A DNA stretch of 64,000 bases from Polaromonas sp. YR568 (GCF_900116715.1 NZ_FPBM01000008.1:182706-246705), one strand, 5' to 3'; positions 1 through 13,917 are shown, counted from the first letter of the stretch. Numbers and translations are program-made. The notes: generated from the sequence alone by a model not told the origin.

Positions 1-11
1 CGCGATCACGC

Positions 12-1172
12 TTAAGCCGGCGTGCATTCAGCCGCATCGGCCCGATAAGCCGGAAAGTCGGTGTACCCCACCTCACCGCAGCGGGTGTAGTAGGTCGAGC
101 GGTCCGCCTCGACCAGAGGCCAGCCGTGTTTGAGCCGCTCAGTCAGGTCGGGGTTGCCGACAAAAGGCCTGCCGAAGGCGATCAGGTCCACCAAGCTGGT
201 GTCGAGGGCCGCTTGGGCGCTCTCGCGGTCAGTGAAGCCGCCGCACCAGATGATGGCGCCAGGAAACGCCGCCCTCACCCTGGCCAGCACTGCATGGTCA
301 ATATGGTGTTTCTTGAACTCGGCGCTCTCCATGTTTCCCGTCGGCATCAGTTCGTAGACCAGATGCATATAGCCGGCGCCGAGGCGGCCCAGCTCTCGCG
401 AAACGTGCAGCAGTGTTTCCTCCGTCAAGGGGTCCGCCGGCATGGAGTTGAAGGTGCCGAAGGGCGCCAGGCGAACGCCCACGCGCCCCGAGCCCAATTC
501 ACGCACCCCGGCTTCGACGACTTCCATCAGGAAGCGCGTGCGATCTTCCACGCTCCCTCCGCCGTAGCGGTCTGTGCGGGTATTGAGCACCGAGTTCATG
601 AACTGCTCAAACAGATAGCCATTGGCCGCATGGATTTCGACACCGTCAAAGCCGGCCCGCCGCGCGTCGGCAAAGGCCTGGGCGAAGGTGCCGACCAAAG
701 CCGAGACTTCGTCCGTGCCGAGCTGCCTTGGCGTGCCGGCACGGATGTAGCGCAGCTTGCCGTCCTCGCCGTGGGCAAACACATCCGAATGCTCGGCCCT
801 TTGCGCGGTCACGCCCCAGGGCGCCTGGCCACCCGGCATCAGTGACGGGTGCGCCATCCGTCCGACATGCCAGATCTGCGCAAAGACGGTGCCGCCGCGG
901 CGGTGAACTTCGTCGGTCACCAGGCGCCAGCCCTGTTGCTGGGCGGGCGTGTAGATGCCGGGTGTCATGGCGTAGCCCTTGCTGGACGGCGCGACGTCGA
1001 CGGCCTCGGTCACGATCAGGCCGGCGCCGGCCCTCTGCCCATAGTAGGCGGCCATCAGCGCATTCGGGACGTCGCCATCGGACGTCCGTGTACGGGTCAT
1101 GGGCGCCATGACAATGCGGTTCTTCAGTGCTACGGTATCCCCAAGCAGCGCGGGGTCAAACAGGTCTGTCAT
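12..1172 (-). CDS. Old Yellow Enzyme family NADH:flavin oxidoreductase / alkene reductase
   Basis: A 386-residue FMN-dependent TIM-barrel ene-reductase that would reduce activated C=C bonds (enones, nitro- or maleimide-type compounds) with NAD(P)H in the cytoplasm. The N-terminal APMTR segment (about residues 23-27) contacts FMN. The family's substrate-binding His-x-x-Asn pair is seen at H181/N184 in EIHAANGYLFEQF, and the C-terminal half carries the phosphate-binding FGRPF segment. Length matches the NemA/XenB family. The start has a purine-rich RBS (aaaggaa) just upstream. It is transcribed away from an HxlR regulator only 87 bp off, a common pairing in which the regulator senses electrophiles or flavin substrates. 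The natural substrate cannot be read from the sequence. Confidence 0.93.
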   Translation of the reverse strand: MTDLFDPALLGDTVALKNRIVMAPMTRTRTSDGDVPNALMAAYYGQRAGAGLIVTEAVDVAPSSKGYAMTPGIYTPAQQQGWRLVTDEVHRRGGTVFAQIWHVGRMAHPSLMPGGQAPWGVTAQRAEHSDVFAHGEDGKLRYIRAGTPRQLGTDEVSALVGTFAQAFADARRAGFDGVEIHAANGYLFEQFMNSVLNTRTDRYGGGSVEDRTRFLMEVVEAGVRELGSGRVGVRLAPFGTFNSMPADPLTEETLLHVSRELGRLGAGYMHLVYELMPTGNMESAEFKKHHIDHAVLARVRAAFPGAIIWCGGFTDRESAQAALDTSLVDLIAFGRPFVGNPDLTERLKHGWPLVEADRSTYYTRCGEVGYTDFPAYRADAAECTPA

Positions 1173-1237
1173 GATTTCCTTTCGAGTCGGTTGTGATCGA
1201 AAGAAAGCTTACTTTTCGGCCGCTCATTCATCTACAC

Positions 1238-1247
1238 ACCAATTGGT
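1238..1247. promoter_or_regulatory. 10-bp palindrome ACCAATTGGT between OYE gene and HxlR gene
   Basis: A perfect 10-bp palindrome 12 bp before the HxlR start codon, within the 87-bp divergent intergenic region. HxlR proteins bind short palindromes, so this is a candidate autoregulatory or shared operator. The assignment rests on position and symmetry only. Confidence 0.35.
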
Positions 1248-1259
1248 CAGCAGAAGCAC

Positions 1260-1637
1260 ATGAAGATCATCAAGAGACTGCCGGGCCCGCCCATAGAGCG
1301 CACGCTGGGTGTGCTCTCCGGGCGCTGGAAGGCGATCATTCTTTATGTGCTGCTGGACGGCGCGCAACGCACCTGCGAGCTGGAAGTGCGCATCGTCGGT
1401 ATCTCGCAGAAGGTGTTGATCGAGCAACTGCGGGCGCTGGAGGAACACGGGCTGGTCAGCCGCCAGCCCAGCGCCGTCGACAGCCAGGGGATCGAATACC
1501 TGCTCACGCCGCTGGGTGAAAGCCTGCGGCCCATCCTGGAGTCATTGCTCGAATGGGGGACCCATCATGCCAAGGAGCTGGATGAGACTCACAGGCTGGT
1601 GCCCTGCGAGGCCGTGGTGCGCAAGCGCATCGGCTGA
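1260..1637 (+). CDS. HxlR-family winged-helix transcriptional regulator
   Basis: A 125-residue single-domain winged-helix protein of the HxlR/DUF24 family. The diagnostic stretch LSGRWKAIILYVL (about residues 19-31), the following GISQKVLIEQLRALEEHGLV recognition-helix region and the wing ending in EYLLTPLGESL are all present. No sensing Cys stands out beyond C39 and C117. The gene is divergent from the OYE reductase and probably controls it in response to a small electrophile or quinone, as other HxlR regulators paired with redox enzymes do. The chosen ATG has only a weak upstream RBS. Confidence 0.9.
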   Translation: MKIIKRLPGPPIERTLGVLSGRWKAIILYVLLDGAQRTCELEVRIVGISQKVLIEQLRALEEHGLVSRQPSAVDSQGIEYLLTPLGESLRPILESLLEWGTHHAKELDETHRLVPCEAVVRKRIG

Positions 1638-1679
1638 CGCCGCCCGCAGCCCTCAACCGGGGCCGCTGGATCAACTAGG

Positions 1680-2648
1680 TCAATTGGGTTTGGCCAGGCC
1701 CAGTTTGTCGATCAGCACCTTCTCGCGCACCACCGTGTCTTGCGCAAACTTCGTGTAGTCCGCCGAGCTCAGGTAGTTCGGCAGCATGTCGTAGCGCCCC
1801 AGCGCGGCCACGTAGCTGGGCTCCTCCATCGCTTTTTTGAACGCATCGTGCAGCCGCTTGACGACCTCAGGCGGCGTGCCCTTGGGGGCGCCTATGCCGA
1901 AGGGCGAGTTCTGCACCAGGTCGTAACCCAGCTCTTTCAGCGTGGGTGCGTTCGGGAATTTGTCCAGCCGTTTTTCGCCCCAGGTGTTAAGCACGCGCAG
2001 CTTGCCGGCCTCGACCTGCGGCGCAAAGCCGGTGCTGTCGGCGCCCGCCATCAGCTGGCCGCTCACCAGTGCCAGCATCAGGTCGGAACTGCCTTTGTAG
2101 GGCACGTGCTGCAGCTCGATGCCGGCCTTTTGCGCGATGAGTTCGGTCGTCAGGTGCGGGCTGGTCAGTGTGCCGGTGGAGCCATACGTCAGCTTGCCGG
2201 GGTTGGCCTTGGCATAGGCCACAAAGTCGGCCCAGGTCTTGAAGGGGCTGTCGGCCGGCACCACGATGCCGAAGGCGTAGCCCGTCACATTGATGACGTA
2301 GCTGATGTCTTTGACCGGGTCCCAGTTGATTTTGGTGGTGTAGCCCAGGCGGAACACGCCCAGCGGAATCTGTGCCACGGTGTAGCCGTCTGCCGGCACG
2401 CCTTGCAGTTGCTGGGCAGGCAAGGTGCCGCCCGCGCCGGGTTTGTTCTCAACAATCACCGGCTGGCCGAGGATCTTGCCGGCGTTGTCGGCCAGCGAGC
2501 GCATGGTGATGTCGGTCGGCCCGCCGGCGGGGAAGGCAATCACCAGCTTGATGGGCTTGACCGGAAAGGTCTGCGCCTGGGCCGGCATCGCTGCGGCGGC
2601 GACCAGGGCAAGGGCGGCGGCGGTGTACAGAAAGGGTCGGCGTTGCAT
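1680..2648 (-). CDS. Bug-family tripartite tricarboxylate transporter substrate-binding protein
   Basis: A 322-residue periplasmic binding protein of the TctC/Bug family, which binds carboxylates or aromatic acids. The start at 2648 is chosen because an aggaga RBS lies 5-6 bases before it and it opens with a clean signal peptide (MQRRPF, hydrophobic core, cleavage after PAQA). The family signature IKLVIAFPAGGPTD follows at the mature N-terminus, and the GGTLPAQQLQ and YGSTGTLTSPHLTTEL segments are typical. No TctA/TctB membrane genes are adjacent. Such orphan Bug proteins are very numerous in Burkholderiales, and the ligand cannot be predicted. Confidence 0.93.
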   Translation of the reverse strand: MQRRPFLYTAAALALVAAAAMPAQAQTFPVKPIKLVIAFPAGGPTDITMRSLADNAGKILGQPVIVENKPGAGGTLPAQQLQGVPADGYTVAQIPLGVFRLGYTTKINWDPVKDISYVINVTGYAFGIVVPADSPFKTWADFVAYAKANPGKLTYGSTGTLTSPHLTTELIAQKAGIELQHVPYKGSSDLMLALVSGQLMAGADSTGFAPQVEAGKLRVLNTWGEKRLDKFPNAPTLKELGYDLVQNSPFGIGAPKGTPPEVVKRLHDAFKKAMEEPSYVAALGRYDMLPNYLSSADYTKFAQDTVVREKVLIDKLGLAKPN

Positions 2649-2769
2649 GGCGTGTCTCCTGGTCGGTTGGCGGGCAATCCCCATCATGCGTGCCGCCAGC
2701 CGGCGCCGCATCAGGGCAACACCTGAAGGGCTGTCACCTTTGTTGCAAGACCCGCAAGCCAACAGGGGC

Positions 2770-2848
2770 CGCGGAACTGGCTTTGCCAGGCCGCAGGCGC
2801 CGCCCCTGGAAGGGGGAAGGCGCTACACGAAGTGAGCGTCCGACGGGG
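2770..2848 (+). repeat. Dispersed intergenic repeat, copy A
   Basis: A GC-rich imperfect element between the Bug gene and uvrA. It reads ...ggctttgccaggccgcag..., then a C-run/G-run pair, then the core GCTACACGAAGTGAGCG (2822-2838). The same 17-bp core recurs unchanged at 10167-10183, 10271-10287 (both inverted) and 45435-45451. Confidence 0.75.
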
Positions 2849-2853
2849 TCGAG

Positions 2854-8727
<5,874 letters not shown>

Positions 8728-8813
8728 GAGTGCGGTCTTTCCTGAAGAGGTCAAACATTCTAGACAGTGCACCCGGCTGTGCAGCGCGTAGGGATTAAAG
8801 CCCTTTTCACAGC

Positions 8814-8830
8814 CATTTAGCCGCTAAATG
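8814..8830. promoter_or_regulatory. Inverted repeat CATTTA-N5-TAAATG in the uvrA / binding-protein divergent region
   Basis: Perfect 6-bp arms around a 5-bp spacer, inside an AT-richer patch (about 8800-8880) of the 255-bp region between the divergent uvrA and binding-protein genes. A further TCATTTAATGGC follows at once. It is a candidate operator or promoter element; no regulator can be assigned. Confidence 0.3.
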
Positions 8831-8982
8831 CGGTCATTTAATGGCCTTTCACCAAATCAATTAGGGCGCATTCTGGCTTTACCGATGCCCTACGGATTGG
8901 TGACGCGCCATCGCTTTCCATATTTACCGCTATCGCCTCGCTCCATAGACTGAATTTTCAAGGTCCAAGGAGATTCCAGATC

Positions 8983-10149
8983 ATGAAGGCGAAGACAAAG
9001 ATGGAGACAACAAACACCGCTAACGCAACCAACACAACCAACTCAGCGGGAAAGTGGTGGGCAGCCATCGCGATGGCCGCGTTGGGCCAGGTGGCAGAAG
9101 CGCAGATTTTGATCGGGCAGACGGCCGGTTTTACCGGCCCCCTGAGCGCCAGCGTCAAGGAAACGAAAGAAGGCGCCAAACTCTACATCGATGCGGTCAA
9201 CGCCAGGGGCGGCGTTGACGGGCAGCAGATCGAGCTGATCTCGCTCGACGATCAATATGATCCCAGGCTCGCGGCTGAAAACGCCCAGAAACTGATTGAA
9301 GAGCACAAGGTGTCCGCGCTGTTCCTCACGCGCGGCACACCGCACACCGAAGCCATCATTCCGCTGCTCGACAAGCACCATGTGCCGCTGGTCGGCCCGT
9401 CCGCCGGCGCGATGACCTTGCACCAGCCCGTCAAAAAGCATGTCTTCAATGTGCGCACCCCCTACCAGCACGAAGCTGAAAAGGCCGTCGCCCACTTGCG
9501 CGCCATAGGCCTTACACGCATCGGCATCGTGCACACCGATGACAGCTTTGGCGCGGACGGCCTCGTGGGTATTCAAAAAGGAATGGCGGCCGGCAAGCTG
9601 CACCCGGTCGTGCTGGAAAAGTTCGACCGCACCAAGCCCGACTTCACGGCGATTGCCGCCAGGATCCACAAAACCGAAGCGCAGGCCGTGATCATGGTGG
9701 CCGCCGGCCAGGTAGCGGCTGACGGCATCAAGGCCTTCCGCGCGGCGCACCCCACCGTCCAGATCGTCACCTTGTCCAACAATGCCTCAAGCGGCTTTGT
9801 CAAATTGCTGGGCGATAGCGCCCACGGCGTGATCGTCACCCAGGCTTTTCCTCATGAACGCTCTGTCAACTACGCCATGGTCAAGGAAGCGCAGGACCTC
9901 GCCAGAGCCCAGGGGCTCAACGAAATCAGCCCCGCCAAGCTGGAAGGTTTTGCCGCCGCCAAAGTGCTGGTCGAAGGCCTGCGCAGGGCCGGCCACAAAC
10001 CCAACCGCGAGAAAGTCCAGGCGGCGCTGGAGGGCATGAACAAGCTGGATATCGGCGGCCTCGAAGTGAATTACAGCCCCACCGATCACACCGGGCTGGA
10101 TTTCGCCGACCTGTCCATCATTGGGACTGACGGGAAATTCAGGAGATAG
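8983..10149 (+). CDS. ABC transporter substrate-binding protein, Leu/Ile/Val-binding (periplasmic-binding type 6) family
   Basis: A 388-residue type I periplasmic binding protein of the LivJ/LivK class. The start is fixed by an aaggaga RBS. The N-terminus is odd: about 22 Asn/Thr-rich residues (TTNTANATNTTNS) precede a short hydrophobic stretch ending AEA-Q, so the signal peptide is unusually extended. The mature domain begins ILIGQTAGFTGPLS and shows the family landmarks ISLDDQYDP, PLVGPSAGAMTL and HTDDSFGADG. No permease or ATPase genes are next to it, so it is an orphan binding protein or works with a remote transporter. The ligand may be an amino acid or an aromatic acid. Confidence 0.92.
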   Translation: MKAKTKMETTNTANATNTTNSAGKWWAAIAMAALGQVAEAQILIGQTAGFTGPLSASVKETKEGAKLYIDAVNARGGVDGQQIELISLDDQYDPRLAAENAQKLIEEHKVSALFLTRGTPHTEAIIPLLDKHHVPLVGPSAGAMTLHQPVKKHVFNVRTPYQHEAEKAVAHLRAIGLTRIGIVHTDDSFGADGLVGIQKGMAAGKLHPVVLEKFDRTKPDFTAIAARIHKTEAQAVIMVAAGQVAADGIKAFRAAHPTVQIVTLSNNASSGFVKLLGDSAHGVIVTQAFPHERSVNYAMVKEAQDLARAQGLNEISPAKLEGFAAAKVLVEGLRRAGHKPNREKVQAALEGMNKLDIGGLEVNYSPTDHTGLDFADLSIIGTDGKFRR

Positions 10150-10155
10150 ATAGCA

Positions 10156-10260
10156 CCCCCTGCCGACGCTCACTTCGTGTAGCGTCACCTCCCCCTAGGG
10201 GGACAGGCGCCTTGCGCCCGGCAGAGCCGGATCGCGGCTCCTCCTTGGGAATTCGCAAAC
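10156..10260 (-). repeat. Dispersed intergenic repeat, copy B (first of a tandem pair)
   Basis: First unit of a near-identical direct duplication of about 105 bp immediately after the binding-protein stop codon. It contains the inverted 17-bp core at 10167-10183 and an internal ccccctaggggg pair. It ends with attcgcaaac. Confidence 0.85.
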
Positions 10261-10365
10261 CCCCTGCCGACGCTCACTTCGTGTAGCGTCACCTCCCCCC
10301 AAGGGGGACAGGCGCCTTGCGCCCGGCAGAGCCGGATCGCGGCCCCTGCTTGTGGATTCGCAAAC
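10260..10365 (-). repeat. Dispersed intergenic repeat, copy C (second of a tandem pair)
   Basis: Second unit, offset 104-105 bp from copy B, with the core at 10271-10287. It differs from copy B at only a few positions (for example ccccccaaggggg against cccccctaggggg, and cctgcttgtgg against tcctccttggga). The near identity implies a recent duplication or gene conversion. Confidence 0.85.
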
Positions 10366-10392
10366 CTGCGGCGCCAAGCCGTACAGGGTTGC

Positions 10393-10860
10393 TCAGAAGT
10401 AAAGTGCGTCCTCGAGTTCCTTGAACTTCTCGGGCCCGACGGCTTCCTTGATCTTGGGAGCCAGCTCCTTCAGTTTGTCGATATCGCCGGCAGCCTCGAC
10501 CGCAAGGTTGAGCCGGAAACCCCGCAGGCCGAGGGCGGCCGTCAATCGGGTAGCGATGGGGTAGGCCCTGGAGTAATGCTCCTGGGCAGTCAGGGTGGGC
10601 GAGCCGTCGGCATTTTGTGCCGACACCGGCGCAGGCGGCGCGGCGCTGACGGGCGCCTGCACCGCGGCGGGCGCGATCAGGCCCAGTGAAATCAGGTGGC
10701 TGATATCTTCTGCAGTCACACCCAGGCCGGCGGTTGCTTTCACAACCTCTTCCATGCTGCGCTTGCCGTCAAACATGATGAACGCCGAGCGCTGCCTCGG
10801 GGTCAATATGGAACGGTCGGTCAAAGCGGCTTGGCCCAACTCCGTCTTGGTGTAGATCAT
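10393..10860 (-). CDS. Conserved-type hypothetical protein, 155 residues
   Basis: I do not recognise this protein by name. The start at 10860 is set by a ctggag RBS. The N-terminal half (residues 1-65) is a compact helical segment, TKTELGQAALTDRS..LTPRQRSAFIMFDGKRSMEEVV, that looks like a small winged-helix or PilZ-accessory-type fold ending in ISHLISLGLI. A Pro/Ala-rich linker (about 65-90) follows. The C-terminal half is helical, with RLTAALGLRGFRLNLAVEAAGDIDKLKELAPKI. There is no signal peptide or membrane segment. It stands alone, with 150-200 bp non-coding on each side. It may be a regulatory protein, but this is a guess. Confidence 0.75.
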   Translation of the reverse strand: MIYTKTELGQAALTDRSILTPRQRSAFIMFDGKRSMEEVVKATAGLGVTAEDISHLISLGLIAPAAVQAPVSAAPPAPVSAQNADGSPTLTAQEHYSRAYPIATRLTAALGLRGFRLNLAVEAAGDIDKLKELAPKIKEAVGPEKFKELEDALYF

Positions 10861-11045
10861 CAGCTTGTCTCCAGTAAAAACGCCTGCGGTGACGCGAAAT
10901 GTCACCTTTGGTGCTAAACACTATTCAGAGACTGTAATATTTTGTTTAACGCCCCCTGAGATTCAATTTACCCCATTTTTGGTGGTAATGCACCTATTTG
11001 GGCAGTCTTTGGGGGTATGACCTACATACCAACCGGTCTCATCCA

Positions 11046-11064
11046 GGTTCCCCGCGGGGGAACC
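11046..11064. repeat. Hairpin GGTTCCCC-gcg-GGGGAACC after the small membrane protein gene
   Basis: A perfect 8-bp stem with a 3-nt loop just downstream of the 53-residue gene, followed on the other side by CCCCGCG-tcagg-CGCGGGG overlapping the gene's end. There is no U-run on either strand, so it is not a classical terminator. It could be a Rho-dependent stop or an mRNA 3' stabilising structure. Confidence 0.5.
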
Positions 11065-11072
11065 GCCCCGCG

Positions 11073-11234
11073 TCAGGCGCGGGGAATGGCCGTCAGCGCG
11101 ACGGCAGAAACCAGGGGCGCGGCGGCCGGCAAGGCGCCGTGCTTTTCACCACCCATGTCGATGTCACCGCCCTTGTTCAGCAGGAATATGGCCAGGCCGG
11201 CGATCACCAGAAAACCCACAACAATCTTCCACAT
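11073..11234 (-). CDS. Small single-pass membrane protein, 53 residues
   Basis: A short gene with a strong gggaga RBS. It encodes one membrane span, MWKIVVGFLVIAGLAIFLLN (residues 1-20), then a GGDIDMGGEKHG segment and an Ala-rich C-terminus. It sits directly behind the transporter gene, but two intrinsic terminators lie between the two stretches, the nearer one ending only about 13 bp before its start codon. Expression therefore needs read-through or terminator control. It may be a small accessory or stress peptide. I know no family for it. Confidence 0.6.
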   Translation of the reverse strand: MWKIVVGFLVIAGLAIFLLNKGGDIDMGGEKHGALPAAAPLVSAVALTAIPRA

Positions 11235-11247
11235 CTTTCTTTCTCCC

Positions 11248-11281
11248 AAAAAAAAGCCCTCGGCACATTGATGACGAGGGC
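11248..11281 (-). terminator. Intrinsic terminator immediately before the small membrane protein gene
   Basis: On the minus strand, a perfect 7-bp stem GCCCTCG/CGAGGGC with a 12-nt loop is followed by eight T. It is a second terminator behind the transporter gene, and its T-run touches the ribosome binding site of the downstream 53-residue gene. Confidence 0.85.
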
Positions 11282-11310
11282 CCGTGAATATCACAAGGCT
11301 CTTCAGCCTG

Positions 11311-11342
11311 AAAAAACCGGTGCGGCTCTTGACCCGCACCGG
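11311..11342 (-). terminator. Intrinsic terminator after the MHS transporter gene
   Basis: On the minus strand, stem CCGGTGCGG/CCGCACCGG (9 bp, 8-nt loop) is followed by TTTTTT. It starts 13 bp past the transporter stop codon. A smaller AGGCT-cttc-AGCCT hairpin is adjacent. Confidence 0.9.
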
Positions 11343-11354
11343 CGATAAAACCAA

Positions 11355-13013
11355 TCAGTCGTCGGCGTAGATGTCCACGTCCTTGGTTTCACGGATGAAC
11401 AGCGTGCCCACCACCAGGGTGACGGTCGCGATGATGATCGGATACCAGAGGCCGTTGTACATATTGCCGGTTTGCGCCACGATGGCAAACGCCGTCGTAG
11501 GCAGCAGGCCGCCGAACCAGCCGTTACCGATGTGGTACGGCAAGCTCATCGAGGTGTAGCGGATGCGGGTCGGGAACAGTTCCACCAGCATGGCGGCGAT
11601 CGGGCCGTACACCATGGTGACCAGGATCACCAGGTAGAACAGGATCAGCGTGACCATGACCTTGTCGACCTTGGCTGGATCAGCCTTGGACGGGTAGCCG
11701 GCGGCCTTCAAGTCGTCCGCGATGAGTTTCTTGAACTCGGCGTCCTTCTTCTTGGCGTCGTCGGCGCTCAGGCCCTTGGCGGTGTAGCTTGGAATCGCGG
11801 TTTCGCCAATCTTGATGCTGGCCACGGTGCCTGCGGGTGCAGCCACGTTGTCATAGCTCACCGAAGCGCCTGCCAGCACCTGCTTGGCGATGTCGCACGA
11901 GCTGGTGAACTTGGCGGTACCCGTCGGGTTGAACTGGAACGAGCATTCGTTCGGGTCGGCGGTCACAACGACTTTGTTCTTGGCTTGTGCAGCGGCGAGG
12001 TCAGGGTTGGCTGCTTTGGTCAGCGCCGTGAACACGGGGAAGTAGGTCACCGCGGCCAGCAGGCAGCCTGCCATGATGATGGGCTTGCGGCCGATCTTGT
12101 CGGAGAGCGTACCGAAGATCACGAAGAAAGGCGTGCCCAGGATCAGCGAGTAAGCCACCAGGATGTTGGCGGTAGGGCCGTCAACCTTCAGCGCTTGCGT
12201 CAGGAAGAACAGTGCATAGAACTGGCCCGAGTACCAGACCACGGCCTGGCCGGCGGTCAGGCCGACGAGCGCCAGGATCACGATCTTCAGGTTTTTCCAC
12301 TGGCCGAAAGACTCGGACAACGGCGCCTTGGAGGTCTTGCCTTCGGCCTTCATTTTCTGGAAGGCAGGGGATTCGTTCATCGACAACCGGATGTAGACCG
12401 ACACGGCCAGCAGCAGGATGGAGACGATGAACGGAATGCGCCAGCCCCAGTCGGCGAATGCGGCTTCGCCCATGGCGGTACGCACACCCAGAATCACCAG
12501 CAGCGACAGGAACAGGCCCAGCGTTGCCGTGGTCTGGATCCAGGAGGTGTAGGCGCCACGCTTGCCGTGAGGCGCGTGCTCTGCCACGTACACGGCAGCA
12601 CCGCCGTACTCACCGCCGAGCGCCAGGCCTTGCAGCATGCGCAGGGCGATCAGGATCACCGGAGCGGCCACGCCGATGGAGGCGTAGTTGGGCAAGAGGC
12701 CCACGATGAAGGTCGACAAGCCCATGATCACGATGGTGACCAGGAAGGTGTACTTGCGGCCGATCATGTCGCCCAGGCGGCCGAACACCAGCGCGCCGAA
12801 GGGGCGCACGATGAAGCCGGCTGCAAAAGCGAGCAAGGCGAAGATGAAGGCTGAGCCGGCATCCAGTCCACTGAAGAACTGCTTGGCGATGATGGCGGCC
12901 AATGAACCGTAAAGGTAAAAGTCGTACCACTCGAATACCGTGCCGAGCGAAGAGGCGAAGATCACCTTCTTCTGCTCGGCGGTCATGGGTCTGTTGTCGA
13001 CGGCTGTTGCCAT
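11355..13013 (-). CDS. MFS transporter, metabolite:H+ symporter (MHS/ProP-ShiA-like) family, with large loop insertion
   Basis: A 552-residue inner-membrane importer, about 100 residues longer than ProP/ShiA relatives. The start at 13013 has a ggagac RBS at 7-bp spacing. Family signatures are present: SSLGTVFEWYDFYLYGSLA at the first helix, the loop 2-3 motif GRLGDMIGRKYTF, RMLQGLALGGEYGGAAVYVAE and GTLSDKIGRKP. The extra segment lies around residues 340-450, between helices near the C-terminal bundle. It is polar and extracytoplasmic by topology, with Cys residues (NECSF, SSCDI) that could pair. The substrate is probably a small carboxylate or aromatic acid. The gene ends at a strong terminator. 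Confidence 0.92.
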   Translation of the reverse strand: MATAVDNRPMTAEQKKVIFASSLGTVFEWYDFYLYGSLAAIIAKQFFSGLDAGSAFIFALLAFAAGFIVRPFGALVFGRLGDMIGRKYTFLVTIVIMGLSTFIVGLLPNYASIGVAAPVILIALRMLQGLALGGEYGGAAVYVAEHAPHGKRGAYTSWIQTTATLGLFLSLLVILGVRTAMGEAAFADWGWRIPFIVSILLLAVSVYIRLSMNESPAFQKMKAEGKTSKAPLSESFGQWKNLKIVILALVGLTAGQAVVWYSGQFYALFFLTQALKVDGPTANILVAYSLILGTPFFVIFGTLSDKIGRKPIIMAGCLLAAVTYFPVFTALTKAANPDLAAAQAKNKVVVTADPNECSFQFNPTGTAKFTSSCDIAKQVLAGASVSYDNVAAPAGTVASIKIGETAIPSYTAKGLSADDAKKKDAEFKKLIADDLKAAGYPSKADPAKVDKVMVTLILFYLVILVTMVYGPIAAMLVELFPTRIRYTSMSLPYHIGNGWFGGLLPTTAFAIVAQTGNMYNGLWYPIIIATVTLVVGTLFIRETKDVDIYADD

Positions 13014-13205
13014 GATGTTTGTCTCCAAATAGTGAAGGCCTCCGGTATGGAAGCTGCCTTCATTATTTTTGGAGTCCCTGACCTAGCTCTGACGTGAAAA
13101 TAACAGGAGCTTGCGTGAAACTTATGCGTGGCTGACAACTCAAGGGGAAACCCTTGAGAAACTTTTCAGCATGCGAATACGCTCAGGGAAAACGCGTAGA
13201 ACCTT

Positions 13206-13255
13206 CTTACGCGCCGGAAAATTTTGCTTACGCGCTCGCGAGCTTGCTTACGCGC
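13206..13255. repeat. Three direct repeats CTTACGCGC spaced 20-21 bp
   Basis: Identical 9-mers start at 13206, 13227 and 13247, in the 253-bp gap upstream of the transporter gene and just past the stop of the isomerase gene. Spacing of two helical turns puts all three on one DNA face, which fits cooperative regulator binding. The rest of the gap (13014-13205) contains a GAAGGC...GCCTTC hairpin near the transporter start and nothing else that I recognise. Confidence 0.55.
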
Positions 13256-13266
13256 CTGGGCCCTAC

Positions 13267-13917
13267 CTAGGTCTTGCGCGAGATGCCCACAGAAATGTTG
13301 CTCACGCCATGCCACGCTTCGCTGTCGAACCAGGCATTGCCCAGCAGGTATTCACGCAGCATGGGCAGCGCATCGAAGCCCCAGAAAACTTTGCCGTCGA
13401 CTTCCATCGCAGGCACACCGAAGAGGTTCAGTGCAATCGCGTCGTCGGTGTTTTTTTTCAGTTGCGCTTTCGCTTCGTCGGCGCTCAGGTGCTGCTGCGG
13501 CGCGAGTTGTGCCGTGAGCGCGGCGAGCCGCTGTTCATCGGCAGCCTCCGCCCCGCCCTGCCAGACGTGGCGAAAAATTGCCTCGCAAACATAGCGGTTG
13601 ATGGCTGCCGGATCGGCCGGTGTGCCGCAGCTGCTGGCCAGGCGCAGCAGCGGCAAGGGATTGAAGGGGTGGCTCGCCGGCATCTTCATGGCAATGCCTT
13701 TGCTGTGTGCATGCCACAGCGCCTGCCGGTAAGTCCAGTCGCGCTTGGGCGCGATCTCTGCCGGGCCAAGCTGGCCGTGGTGCTTGAGCATGGCGGCAAA
13801 CAGCACGGGCCGGTAGCTGACGCTGTAGCTCAGGCCCTTGAGCGCTTCGGGCAGGTGCTCGAAGGCCAGGTAGGCATAGGGCGAGATGAAGTCAAAGTAA
13901 AACGTGATGTGCTTCAT
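13267..13917 (-). CDS. 2-hydroxychromene-2-carboxylate isomerase / DsbA-family (GST kappa-like) protein
   Basis: A 216-residue thioredoxin-fold protein of the HCCA isomerase/kappa GST family. The N-terminal FYFDFISPYAYLAFEHL carries the catalytic Ser (S12), where glutathione is activated, and PRKRDW-like APKRDWTYRQALWHA follows. SHPFNPLPLLRLA and the C-terminal GVFGVPA-equivalent NLFGVPAMEVDGKVFWGFDALPML also match. In naphthalene degraders the family isomerises HCCA using GSH. No naphthalene genes lie here, so this copy probably isomerises another glutathione-linked intermediate. It is the last gene of the leucine-catabolic run, 34 bp after its neighbour. Confidence 0.9.
   Translation of the reverse strand: MKHITFYFDFISPYAYLAFEHLPEALKGLSYSVSYRPVLFAAMLKHHGQLGPAEIAPKRDWTYRQALWHAHSKGIAMKMPASHPFNPLPLLRLASSCGTPADPAAINRYVCEAIFRHVWQGGAEAADEQRLAALTAQLAPQQHLSADEAKAQLKKNTDDAIALNLFGVPAMEVDGKVFWGFDALPMLREYLLGNAWFDSEAWHGVSNISVGISRKT

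Noticed and set aside
10195..10377. 60-codon frame inside the tandem repeat pair
   Set aside because: It is made entirely of the duplicated repeat units, with no RBS, and its encoded sequence simply mirrors the duplication.
13034..13061. GAAGGC...GCCTTC followed by ATTATTTTT as a terminator
   Set aside because: It lies upstream of a minus-strand gene with no plus-strand gene before it. It is at best a leader hairpin.
13206..13255. Three spaced repeats as a possible CRISPR array
   Set aside because: The repeats are 9 bp with 11-12-bp spacers, too short for a CRISPR unit, and no cas genes are present.
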